A stretch of 48,395 nucleotides of DNA. Source: Wolbachia endosymbiont of Cylisticus convexus (GTDB taxonomy: Bacteria; Pseudomonadota; Alphaproteobacteria; Rickettsiales; Anaplasmataceae). Each line of letters begins with the position of its first letter. The first letter of the stretch is position 1. The position numbers were made by a program, and so were the translations under genes. Shown in pieces: positions 37,924-47,596 of this stretch. A model generated the notes under the pieces. That model was not told the origin of the DNA, did no database searches, and saw only the letters and a list, made by a program, of their open reading frames with translations. Where the stretch lies: assembly GCF_003344345.1 (NCBI RefSeq), contig NZ_QPIP01000003.1, positions 1-48,395 of the forward strand. Reading direction: 5' to 3'.

Positions 37924-38280
37924 TTACAAAAAAATATGCCTGTAAAAGAAAAAGATTGTAAAAGCAAGGGTTATATAAGTAATGCTTGATAAGTACTTTA
38001 TGCATGTAATTGTGAAAATCCTTAGAGATACGCTGTGTATATAATCTTCACACACTACCTGCATTCCAAGAACTGCGTGCCAAAAAATGCAAAACAACAA
38101 TATAACAAAAAATAAAAGCTCTAGAGGGTGATTAATAAATTTTTCACTAAAAGACAAAGAGCTATCAGTATAAAATGCGCAAGAAAATGAATAGATAAAC
38201 CAAGGAAACAGGAGCAGTAAAATTACCGCAGAAACACGCTGGACCCACCAATAATGTACTGAATTTCCAGATTGACTCAT
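37924..38280 (-). CDS. sdhD: succinate dehydrogenase membrane anchor SdhD
   Basis: 118 residues with three membrane segments (about 12-34, 49-69 and 87-113). The second carries the heme ligand region, HAVLGMQVVCEDYI, followed by the third helix. Complex II passes electrons from succinate to quinone, and this subunit plus SdhC anchors SdhAB and binds the heme and quinone. The start overlaps the end of sdhC by four bases (ATGA), so the pair is translationally coupled. The catalytic subunits sdhA and sdhB are not in this window. Confidence 0.92.
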   Translation of the reverse strand: MSQSGNSVHYWWVQRVSAVILLLLFPWFIYSFSCAFYTDSSLSFSEKFINHPLELLFFVILLFCIFWHAVLGMQVVCEDYIHSVSLRIFTITCIKYLSSITYITLAFTIFFFYRHIFL

Positions 38281-38654
38281 ATAAGCATAAATAAAAAGGC
38301 CATAGTAGAAAGAAGTAGCATTACTGTTAGTAACATAGCACTTTTTGAAACATTAGCAATTTCTAAATTGAGTCCAGCATCCCACAATAAATGACGAATA
38401 CCATTAAGAAAATGATATAAGAAGCTTATAAAATATAAAACATAAGCTAATTTAGCAATAGGAGTAAATAATAATACATTTAAGTACTTTACTATAAATA
38501 ACTTGGGAAAATAAACATGTAATATGAAACACCAAGAAAGTATCATTAATAAAAGAAATAGCAAGATACCAGTCAATCTATGCATAATAGAGAAAAAACT
38601 AGTAACCTGTACTTTATATATTTGTAAATGTGGAGAAAGAGGCCTATCACTCAT
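38277..38654 (-). CDS. sdhC: succinate dehydrogenase cytochrome b556 subunit
   Basis: 125 residues with the family N-terminus RPLSPHLQIYKVQ, then SIMHRLTGILLF (Ser and His at the first membrane helix, quinone site) and LYHFLNGIRHLLWDAG with the His that binds heme. Three membrane segments are predicted. It starts about 105 bases from the end of the 16S gene, which lies upstream on the same strand; whether the 16S transcript reads into sdhC is unknown. Confidence 0.95.
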   Translation of the reverse strand: MSDRPLSPHLQIYKVQVTSFFSIMHRLTGILLFLLLMILSWCFILHVYFPKLFIVKYLNVLLFTPIAKLAYVLYFISFLYHFLNGIRHLLWDAGLNLEIANVSKSAMLLTVMLLLSTMAFLFMLI

Positions 38655-38758
38655 AAAATTCCGTTACCGGGGAATTAAAAAAAATAAAGTAGAAGTAAAG
38701 ACAGCAGCATAGCACATAACAATACCACCATTTAAAATGATAAGCTATGTACAAAGCC

Positions 38759-40262
<1,504 letters not shown>

Positions 40263-40395
40263 TAGACTTCAACCTATAAAAGGTTGAGGATACATCGGAT
40301 AAATCCGATAAAAAATAATTTAGCTTAATACTGCTGTCTTTATTTCTACTTTAGAAATATTTTAATCTCCAACTATTCAAACAACTTTGAAAACA

Positions 40396-40423
40396 TTATT
40401 ATGTGATATAATCACTATGTCAA
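40396..40423 (-). promoter_or_regulatory. 16S rRNA promoter
   Basis: Reading the minus strand, TTGACA (40418-40423) is a perfect -35 box; 16 bases later TAATAA (40396-40401) is a near-consensus -10 box. Transcription would start around 40389, giving a leader of about 125 bases before the mature 5' end. The leader contains two stable hairpins: ATCGGAT/ATCCGAT (40294-40309) and CAACCT/AGGTTG-type stem at 40270-40286, which are probable processing signals. The divergent gene at 40484 begins about 60 bases away. Confidence 0.65.
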
Positions 40424-40483
40424 TATGTTTTTGCAAATCAAAAGGCATTAATGTATAAATATATAATCATTTAGAATATTAAC

Positions 40484-41032
40484 ATGAAAAAATACATCTT
40501 TCTGCTTGCACTTGCGCCAATGTTAGTTGGCATCACATTATACTTATTGCATAACATTGGTAATACAAAACAATCTATAACTTCAGGTGACAAGTTTTAT
40601 GAAGGATTATTCTTAAAAAAAGATAATAATCCACTGCTAGAAGAAATAGACTCAAACTGGAAGTATTTAGCAAATTTTGAACGCGCATTTAATTATATCT
40701 CAGATTCAACGCCAACAGATACAGCATCTATTTATAGTGATTTAGCAGATAATAAAGATATTCCTGACGTTTTTTGTGAATTAGCACGATACTTAGAAGT
40801 AATGAGCTTACTTCACTCTAATGGTAAAAAAATAAATCAAGAAACAATTGATAATTTACAATCAAGTACAGTGTATCCTTATTCAAGCCAAGAAGTAACC
40901 GCTATAGTAAAGATACATAATAATGATATTAAAGGTGCAATTGAAATACTGCATTCACTATTAAATGATAGAGAATGCCCTACTCTAATCAAGGCCAATG
41001 CACAAGAATTACTTCAGATATACGAAAGCTAA
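40484..41032 (+). CDS. membrane-anchored TPR-like protein
   Basis: 182 residues. A signal-anchor helix (YIFLLALAPMLVGITLYLLHNI, about 3-24) precedes a helical domain: YEGLFLKKDNNPLLEEIDSNWKYLANFERAFNYISDST, DVFCELARYLEVMSLLHSNGKKI, and NNDIKGAIEILHSLLNDRECPTLIKANAQELLQIY. The end resembles TPR-like/YfgM-type domains of the inner-membrane, periplasm-facing kind, which help in envelope protein folding; this match is weak. It diverges from the 16S gene and is followed by decayed mobile elements. Confidence 0.6.
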   Translation: MKKYIFLLALAPMLVGITLYLLHNIGNTKQSITSGDKFYEGLFLKKDNNPLLEEIDSNWKYLANFERAFNYISDSTPTDTASIYSDLADNKDIPDVFCELARYLEVMSLLHSNGKKINQETIDNLQSSTVYPYSSQEVTAIVKIHNNDIKGAIEILHSLLNDRECPTLIKANAQELLQIYES

Positions 41033-41412
41033 AAAACTGCTTGCATAACAGCAGTGTGTTGGATTCAATGAAAGCAGAAAAAGTTGCTTTACAAATTTCA
41101 TCAGTCTCCTTATTATGACATTAAGGGCATTCATGACTCAAAACTTGTTTTTGACCTGCAGATTCAATAACAAAATTCAGGGTATTTATTGGTAGATTAC
41201 ATAAAATTATAGCGCCTGTATGTCTTTTAAATTTTTTCTACACTCAGCCAAATCGCACTTAAATTAAGCGTTAGCAGTAGGGTCGAGAGCTGGCGCGCCT
41301 ACTTTAGGGTTTGATGGCTTATCCATCACTTTCATGATGGTCCTCAATCCAAATTCCCATATTTACGTTTCCAACTCCCGCCTCATCAAACGCAGCATGC
41401 AGTTTTCCCGCA

Positions 41413-41577
41413 CTACGCTTCCCTAGTAAATTCTTTACCAAAATTTATAACATATTGTACTGGTGATGCTTTCGGTTTGTAATATCTTACTCTATAGTCT
41501 GAATACAGACCCAGCTTATATATCCATTCTCTACTCCGCCTCTTCCAGCCAAACTCTTTTGCTTTTCTGGTTCGCAT
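41413..41577 (-). pseudogene. group II intron reverse transcriptase C-terminal remnant
   Basis: A 54-residue open frame ends in a stop. It reads MRTRKAKEFGWKRRSREW, then YKLGLYSDYRVRYYKPKAS, a run that resembles the C-terminal end of some group II intron maturases (LGLFNDYRVxxxKALPA type). Downstream, at 41270-41412, a further stretch (GKLHAAFDEAGVG in another frame) may be intron 3' DNA. No domain V/VI hairpin or RT catalytic YADD is visible, so only the tail remains. The naming is from memory of the family and is tentative. Bases 41033-41269 hold nothing I recognise. Confidence 0.35.
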
Positions 41578-41599
41578 TAAACTGCATCTAAAAACCTGT

Positions 41600-42055
41600 T
41601 TAAAATCTTTTCAGGAGTAGAGCAGTGAAAGCAAATTTGTAAGCTGGTGTTGAGTTTCCGCTCGCAATTTTTCCATAACCGTCTACACTTCTCCAACCAA
41701 GCAAAAAACAGCCCATCTTTTTGGCAATACGGCAAACCTGTGTAATTCGCTTCACCTCAACAGCTGCACCAATAGTATCTTTTATTTGAGTTGCAAAATT
41801 TTCTCCAGTGTAGCCGACATCAACCAGTATATTTTGAGAGGTTTTCTCTTGCATTTTCGATCATTTTTACAGCACTGCTACGGTCAGTTATTTCTGCCGT
41901 TGTGATATAAATTGCGTGTCTTGAGTATCAACTGCAATATGGCACTGAAATCTTTTTACCCGCATCGTAGCCCTTGTTTTCAGCAGTATCTACATTTTTT
42001 ACGCTCTGAGCATCAATTATACAGAAACTGTTTCCGACCATTGTTTTGTCGCAAC
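41600..42055 (-). pseudogene. IS5-family transposase remnant (type A)
   Basis: Reading the minus strand, frames piece together as IIDAQSVKNVDTAENKGYDAGKKI, then a shifted stretch (ITTAEITDRSSAVKMIENARENLSKI), then LVDVGYTGENFATQIKDTIGAAVEV, and a frameshifted VKR...LGW..end near ALLLKRF. These are DDE-transposase motifs of the IS5 family: the Asp of the IIDAQSVK motif and the Asp of DVGYTG. There are several frameshifts and no single open frame. The 5' side is cut off at 42056 by the IS630 end. Confidence 0.7.
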
Positions 42056-42702
42056 TATAGCCCTACTCATAATAGTCGAAAAAGAGTAAGATATGGATTT
42101 ATAGTAGTGAAGGTAAGTAGCATATAGTTATGACGTAAGGAAAAAGGTAATGGAAGCGTTGGATGAAGGAGTTGCCAAGAGATTTAAGATCGGAAAAACA
42201 ACTTTATATGAGTGGAAGAAAAGACGTGAGAAAACGGGAGATTTTCAGTCAAAAAAGCCTGGAAGCGTAGATAAAATTACCGACTGGAATGCATTTGCAA
42301 GGTGGCAAAACTCAGTCAGAGATGCTGGGGCAATATCAGTAGACAATCGAGTACTTAAAAATATAGGATTCACAAGACCTACGGATACAAAGAAAGAAAT
42401 GAGGAAAAGCGAGCTCAATTTGCAAGGGTTATAGCGACAAAAGAACCTAAAGAATTAGTGTAGAGTCTGGCTATGGATATTGCCAGAAAGGACAGCCCTA
42501 AAATCTGGAATCAGCATGGTTGCAGCCTTAAGTGGAAGAAAAATAGTTGCTCCGTGAAGGCCACTGCAATATGTTAATAAATGGTTTGAGCAATTTCTGA
42601 CACCGATCTGGACAAACTTTGATAATGCTACTTTTCATAAGTCTAATAAGATTACCGAACTTGCTAAAGGGGTTGGTGCAGAAATTTCATATCTGCCTCC
42701 GT
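42056..42702 (+). mobile_element. decayed IS630-family element, copy 1
   Basis: It begins with the terminal repeat TATAGCCCTACTCATAATAG and abuts the IS5 remnant, which suggests insertion at a TA. The transposase start is KRFKIGKTTLYEWKKRREKTG (helix-turn-helix), here only 94 residues long (42150-42434). Further on, out of frame, are TFDNATFHKSNKITELAKG and VGAEISYLPP, from the DDE catalytic part. The right end is missing: it breaks after CTGCCTCCGT (42702) into unrelated DNA. Its lesions match those of copy 2 at 47597-48395, in inverse orientation. Confidence 0.75.
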
Positions 42703-43760
42703 GCATATATTCAGCATACAAAACAATCGTGTTTTCTAACTCTTCTTTTCCTTTTTTGCATGGTAAAATAGTAATTCTAATACGTTTAGCCTTATCTCTC
42801 TTTCTCTTGCTTGAGCTATTTGTTTTATGCTATTAATAATATAATTTTTGAGCTCATTATATAGGGGAAGTATTGCAAGAGAAGATGTGTCTGCATAAGA
42901 AGAGTATAAAATAGTAAATTTATCACATAAATCTTCATAATTTTGCTGATATTCCTCTGGCTCATATTTTAATTGGTTTATAGTTTTTTTGTCTTTTAAG
43001 CTTTCTAGAACGCCCTTTGATTGCTGATTACATTGTGAAACGACTTCATATATTGTTCGAAAATCAGAGGATAATATCTAATCAACTTTTTCATAGACTT
43101 TAAAGTGAAAAGATGAGTAGTTGATAAAACCGTTTCCGTTATGCTTTTCAGTATTGTAATTTTTAATAGCATCTTTATCCTCATTACTTAATTTATAATA
43201 ATGCTTATCTAACAAGTGTTGCTTTAGTAGACTAATCAACCTATTTCTGCTAGCTTATTGAATGTCACATTTTAAGTAATTAAGAATATCTATATACTTA
43301 GTAATAGAAAAATCCTTTATGCTAGTTCCATGCTCTAATAATGATTCAATTAATTCTACTTTTTTCACAACTTTTTCTTGCCAATAACTTGTGGCTAAAT
43401 ATGAGCTGACGCACAAGCAGAGATCGGCGTGCAGCTCTTCTATAACTTGATTTATGAGGGTGTTCTGTATTTAATATTAACGTCAACTCCGTTTTTTATG
43501 AGAAATTTTATAGCTTGACTGTCAATTTCTTCAAGAAAGGTGAAAAAAGTGTTTCTAATATCATCATCTTCACTTTCATTTATATGTGCTCTCAGCACAT
43601 CATTACTCAATCTTCCATTTTAACTAGCTCCTTTAGCTCTGCTACTTTCATCTTATAGCGGATATCAGGCTCAACTTCTATACGTTTTTTTCCAAACACA
43701 GCTTATTCTTTAAGTAGATGACCAATTATTAATATACCAATTTTTGCCACTAAGGTCAAA
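42703..43760 (-). pseudogene. ankyrin-repeat protein pseudogene
   Basis: Minus-strand frames can be pieced together into a decayed protein. Near 43500-43620: LSNDVLRAHINESEDDDIR, then FLIKNGVDVNIKYRTP, a typical ankyrin end. At 43630-43690: EPDIRYKMKVAELKELVK. Later: VVKKVELIESLLEHGTSIKDF (43300-43390), LSNEDKDAIKNYNTEKHNG (43130-43200), LKDKKTINQLKYEPEEYQQN (42950-43010), and KKGKEELENTIVLYAEYM at the very end. Several stops and shifts separate the parts, so it is dead. The 3' end joins the broken IS630 copy at 42702. A 43761-43800 strip has nothing recognisable. Confidence 0.6.
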
Positions 43761-43800
43761 TTACAGATTTCTTAGCCGTTGTCCTGACAGCACTAAAGAT

Positions 43801-43965
43801 GTAAAATAATTTTACTTAGGAATGAATACCATAAGAAATTTTACAATAATAGCCCATGATGACCATTTAATAGAGGAGTGCAAGAGAAATCAAGTCAATG
43901 TATATAGAACGTGAGCGTGGAAAGCACAAACGGTAAGGCTTAATTGTACTGCAAGTTATGGTGAA
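43801..43965 (+). pseudogene. ghost duplicate of the lepA 5' end
   Basis: GTAAAATAATTTTACTTAG is followed by ATG (43822) and MNTIRNFTIIAHDDH, matching the true lepA start [16 protein letters not shown]. Eight codons after that (the GKSTLADR loop) are gone; LIEEC follows. Then come a deletion, IERERG, another deletion, and AQTVRL-like DNA (GCACAAACGGTAAGGCTTA), after which the match fades. The order is the same as in lepA at 45252, so it is a partial direct duplication, with decay, lying 1.4 kb upstream. From 43966 to 44132 there is no recognisable gene, only a short frame ending MLKD. Confidence 0.75.
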
Positions 43966-44132
43966 TTATCTGTACGAATTGCCTAAAATAGATGAGAATT
44001 ATATGATTAATAAAGTGATTTCTCATTCAAAAAAAGTGTCAGCTATGTTAAAGGATTAATAGGTAGGAAAGATGTTGCAAACTTCCTAATGCTTATGTAT
44101 ATGGTATCAGATAGTTTTATGAGGTAAAATGT

Positions 44133-45179
44133 ATGATTTTGAAAAAACTTCAAGATATCAAAAAAGAACTAGAGGAGTCAATACAGAGCAAGTCGATAAT
44201 AAAGCTGCCTGTGTCTGGTAACTTAGTTAATGATATTAGAGAAAGTCTGGAGCTAATTAAAAAGCATCCTGATCAAGAAAAAAATATAACAGAAGAGCTT
44301 ATTAATCTCTACGAAAAGCTTATAGCAGCAGGTTTCATTGTTCAACACGATTGTTGGGATAGCTTTAAACGTTCTTCAGCTGACAGTAAGCCTTTGAGTG
44401 ACAAGTATAATTTTGCAATAGCTTATGGAAACTTAAATATAGTAGTAGAAGGCTTAAGTCTACTTTATAATGATGAGTTGTATAAAACAATCATTGATAG
44501 TAGTAGAGATAAACTACTTGATAACTTTATATCACTTCAGAAAGAAATGAAAGAAGCGCTAGAAAAAATGCAACAACAAGATGCAGCAAGGCAAAAAGAA
44601 TTAGAAAAGAAAATTGAAGAAGAGTTTAGCAAGTGCATAGAAAGCGGCACTATTGATGAGGTATCAATTACAAAGTATGGGGATCAAAATCTTCTTTATG
44701 CAATAATTAAGCTAAAAGAAGACAATAAAAGCACAGATATTAAAGTAAGCGAATTTTTAAATAGTGATTTTTGTAAAAAAAACAGTATTGCTGCTTTTTG
44801 GGTTTTAAATGGCAGTCAAGAAAGAATTATATATGGTAAGATAGATGAGAAGGGGGTTAGATATTATTATTTAGGTACCACAGATCAATATAGAATAAAG
44901 TTTAACTGGTATATAGATGAAAGGAAATGTAGCATTACATTAAGTGCTAATAGCGATGGCACTATTAAAATAGTAAGTGATAAACCAGATAATAAAGATT
45001 TAGAAGAAAATAAAGATGTAAAAATTAAAGTTGGTAATACTTACCTAAGCCTTGCTGATGCAGTAAAAACATGTAAGCAGAATAGCCAGCAAAGCGATGA
45101 GGTAAGTAGCAAACTTAGTCAATCATCAGCTAATGAGCATTTCCGGCCACTAGTAAAGGCTCCAGCTTCATGTTTTTAG
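44133..45179 (+). CDS. unknown coiled-coil protein
   Basis: 348 residues, family not recognised; no membrane segment or signal peptide. The N-terminal 100 residues are helical (LQDIKKELEESIQSKS, NDIRESLELIKKHPDQEKNITEELINLYEKL). A coiled coil lies at about 135-175 (LQKEMKEALEKMQQQDAAR followed by QKELEKKIEEEFSK). The middle is a beta-rich domain (GVRYYYLGTTDQYRIKFNWYIDERKCSITLSANSDGTIKIVSDKP). The C-terminal tail is Ser/Gln rich. It lies between the lepA ghost and true lepA, on the same strand, and is intact while everything upstream is decayed, so it is probably under selection. Wolbachia-limited is my guess. Confidence 0.6.
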   Translation: MILKKLQDIKKELEESIQSKSIIKLPVSGNLVNDIRESLELIKKHPDQEKNITEELINLYEKLIAAGFIVQHDCWDSFKRSSADSKPLSDKYNFAIAYGNLNIVVEGLSLLYNDELYKTIIDSSRDKLLDNFISLQKEMKEALEKMQQQDAARQKELEKKIEEEFSKCIESGTIDEVSITKYGDQNLLYAIIKLKEDNKSTDIKVSEFLNSDFCKKNSIAAFWVLNGSQERIIYGKIDEKGVRYYYLGTTDQYRIKFNWYIDERKCSITLSANSDGTIKIVSDKPDNKDLEENKDVKIKVGNTYLSLADAVKTCKQNSQQSDEVSSKLSQSSANEHFRPLVKAPASCF

Positions 45180-45226
45180 CAAAAAGGGAGATAAGTAATT
45201 GCTCTTACAATACTTAAAATGTAAAA

Positions 45227-45252
45227 TAGATCTACTTAAATAAGTAGATCTA
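45227..45252 (+). promoter_or_regulatory. perfect palindrome over the lepA start codon
   Basis: TAGATCTACTTA (45227-45238) and TAAGTAGATCTA (45241-45252) are exact reverse complements around two A bases. The last A is the first base of the lepA ATG. As RNA it would form a 12-bp hairpin covering the ribosome-binding region, and no Shine-Dalgarno-like sequence is visible outside it. As DNA it could be an operator. Confidence 0.55.
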
Positions 45253-47048
45253 TGAACAATATAAGAAACTTTGCAATAATAGCACATATAGATCATGGGA
45301 AGTCAACTCTTGCTGATCGTTTAATAGAAGAATGTAACGGTCTTGAGACAAGGGAAATGACCAATCAGGTACTTGACTCAATGGATATAGAGCGTGAACG
45401 TGGAATCACAATCAAAGCACAAACGGTGAGACTAAGCTATACTGCAAGGAATGGTAATCAATATTGCCTAAATCTCATGGATACTCCAGGTCATGTCGAC
45501 TTTTCGTATGAAGTCAGCCGAAGCTTAGCCGCATGTGAAGGTTCACTTTTGGTAGTAGATAGCAGCCAAGGAGTGGAAGCTCAGACTTTGGCAAATGTGT
45601 ACAAGGCAATTGACAATAATCATGAGATAATAGTTGTGCTTAATAAAGTCGACCTTCCTGCTGCAGATCCAGAAAGAGTAAAGTCTCAGATTGAAGAAGT
45701 AATTAGTATTGATGCAAGTGAGTCAATTTTGATATCGGCAAAAACTGGGCTTGGGATAAAAGATGTACTTGAAGCTATAGTGACAAAACTTCCAGCTCCT
45801 CAAGGTGATATAAATCCTCCACTGCAAGCAATTTTAGTTGATAGTTGGTATGACCCTTACCTAGGGGTAGTAATTTTAGTGCGAGTTAAAAATGGAGTTC
45901 TAAAAAAAGGCATGAGAATTGTTATGATGTCTAATAATGCTACATATCAAGTGGATAATATTGGTATTTTCACTCCTAAAAAAGTTATGACTGGTGAACT
46001 TTCAGCAGGTGAAGTTGGTTTTATAATTGCTTCAATGAAAGAGATGGCAGATTGCAAAGTAGGGGACACTATTACCGAAGAGAAAAGGCCATGCAGTGAA
46101 GCATTACCTGGCTTTAAAGAAGTCCATCCTGTGGTATTTTGCAGTATTTTTCCCAACAACACAGATGATTTTAAATATTTAAGGGAAGCACTGGAAAAAC
46201 TGCATTTAAATGATGCAAGTTTTACTTTTGAAGCTGAAACATCAAATGCGCTAGGCTATGGATTCCGTTGTGGTTTCTTGGGAATGCTGCATCTAGAAGT
46301 TATCCAAGAAAGACTCGAGAGAGAATTTGATTTAGACCTAACAGCAACTGCACCAAGTGTTATATATAGGGTTGCAACACAAAACGGCGAGATTCTGAAT
46401 ATTCATAATCCAAGCGACATGCCAGATCCAGTAAAAATTAAAATGGTGGAAGAGCCGTGGATTACTGCAACTATAATGGTACCTGACCAATATTTAGGAG
46501 AAATTCTATCTCTATGTGAAGAGAGGAGAGGAGAACAGCAGGACTTATCTTATATTGGTAATACGACAACGGCACTGCTGAAGTATAAATTACCGCTGTC
46601 TGAGGTTGTTTTTGATTTTTACGATAGACTAAAATCAATTTCCAAGGGGTATGCAAGTTTAGATTGGGAAATTTCCAATTACCAGGAAAGTCAAATAGAT
46701 AAATTGAGTTTTTTAGTTAATGGGGAGCCTGTGGATGCGTTGGCTTGTATCGTTTACAAAAGTAGGGCAGAAAAAAGGGGACGCGAAATATGTGCACGTT
46801 TAAAAGACTTGATACCACGTCAGCAATATAAAATCGCGATTCAAGCGGCAGTGGGCAGTAAAATTATTGCGAGAGAAACAATTAACCCGTATAGAAAAGA
46901 TGTAACAGCCAAACTCTATGGCGGAGACGTCACACGAAGGATGAAGCTGCTTGAAAAGCAGAAGAAAGGTAAGAAAAGATTGCATTCTGTAGGAAACATA
47001 AACATTCCACAGAATGCTTTTATTGAGGCTTTGAAAATAAATGATTAA
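45252..47048 (+). CDS. lepA: elongation factor 4 (LepA)
   Basis: Ribosome-bound GTPase thought to aid back-translocation or assembly (598 residues, normal). G1 is AHIDHGKST (11-19), the effector region [14 protein letters not shown]3 DTPGHVDF (about 77-84), and G4 NKVD. The EF-G-like domains follow, with [15 protein letters not shown] and [11 protein letters not shown] motifs, and the unique C-terminal domain includes [30 protein letters not shown]. The whole coding region is intact. It is the only healthy housekeeping gene between two IS630 copies. Confidence 0.97.
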   Translation: MNNIRNFAIIAHIDHGKSTLADRLIEECNGLETREMTNQVLDSMDIERERGITIKAQTVRLSYTARNGNQYCLNLMDTPGHVDFSYEVSRSLAACEGSLLVVDSSQGVEAQTLANVYKAIDNNHEIIVVLNKVDLPAADPERVKSQIEEVISIDASESILISAKTGLGIKDVLEAIVTKLPAPQGDINPPLQAILVDSWYDPYLGVVILVRVKNGVLKKGMRIVMMSNNATYQVDNIGIFTPKKVMTGELSAGEVGFIIASMKEMADCKVGDTITEEKRPCSEALPGFKEVHPVVFCSIFPNNTDDFKYLREALEKLHLNDASFTFEAETSNALGYGFRCGFLGMLHLEVIQERLEREFDLDLTATAPSVIYRVATQNGEILNIHNPSDMPDPVKIKMVEEPWITATIMVPDQYLGEILSLCEERRGEQQDLSYIGNTTTALLKYKLPLSEVVFDFYDRLKSISKGYASLDWEISNYQESQIDKLSFLVNGEPVDALACIVYKSRAEKRGREICARLKDLIPRQQYKIAIQAAVGSKIIARETINPYRKDVTAKLYGGDVTRRMKLLEKQKKGKKRLHSVGNINIPQNAFIEALKIND

Positions 47049-47191
47049 TGTATGTCTAAAAACATAATTTTAAAGAACTAAGTGGCTATTTGCTCAATAA
47101 ATTTATTTGCATTGAAATAGCTATATCATATCTTAAATCAACACTATACAAGATGCCATGCAACAAAAGATTTCTTGCATAACTTAGGAAT

Positions 47192-47596
47192 ATGCAAGAA
47201 CATACCGAAAGCAACATTAGTGAAGGTATGAAATACAAACAAATAAGTAAACTTGATGAAGAGGAGTTACGGAGATTGACAGGAGTAAAAAGAAAAACAT
47301 TCGAAAAAATAATAGAAATTTTAATAGAGGAAGAGGCTAAAAAAAAGGCAAAAGGAGGCATGGAAGATCGTTTGTTAATGGCACTACCGTACCTATTTAA
47401 AGCTATGGAATAAGTGAAAGCGCCTGCATTTGCTGATAAAGCATCAAGATTTTGCATTGCCTGAAAAAAAAGAGCTATTAAATGCAATATGAGATTCTGG
47501 TAGTAGACGGAACAGAAACTCCCATAGAGAGAGCAAAAAAAAGCAGAAAAGATTTTTTTCAGGAAAAAAAAGAAACATACAATAAAAACACAAGTA
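47192..47596 (+). pseudogene. IS5-family transposase remnant (type B), interrupted
   Basis: The first 66 codons are open: MKYKQISKLDEEELRRLTGVKRKTFEKIIEILIEEEAKKKAKGG type text, ending MEDRLLMALPYLFKAME and a stop. After a deletion, further pieces are recognised out of frame (a DFALPEKKELL-like stretch, ETPIERAKKSRKDFFQEKK, then AAAACACAAG). The remnant ends exactly where the IS630 terminal repeat begins (47597). Distinct from the type A remnant at 41600, as its N-terminus is a different subgroup. Confidence 0.7.

Noticed and set aside
43966..44132. Small plus-strand frame MVNYLYELPKIDENYM to MLKD
   Set aside because: Only 33 codons, no ribosome-binding site, lying in decayed DNA after the lepA ghost. 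It may be a fragment of an unknown gene but cannot be supported.
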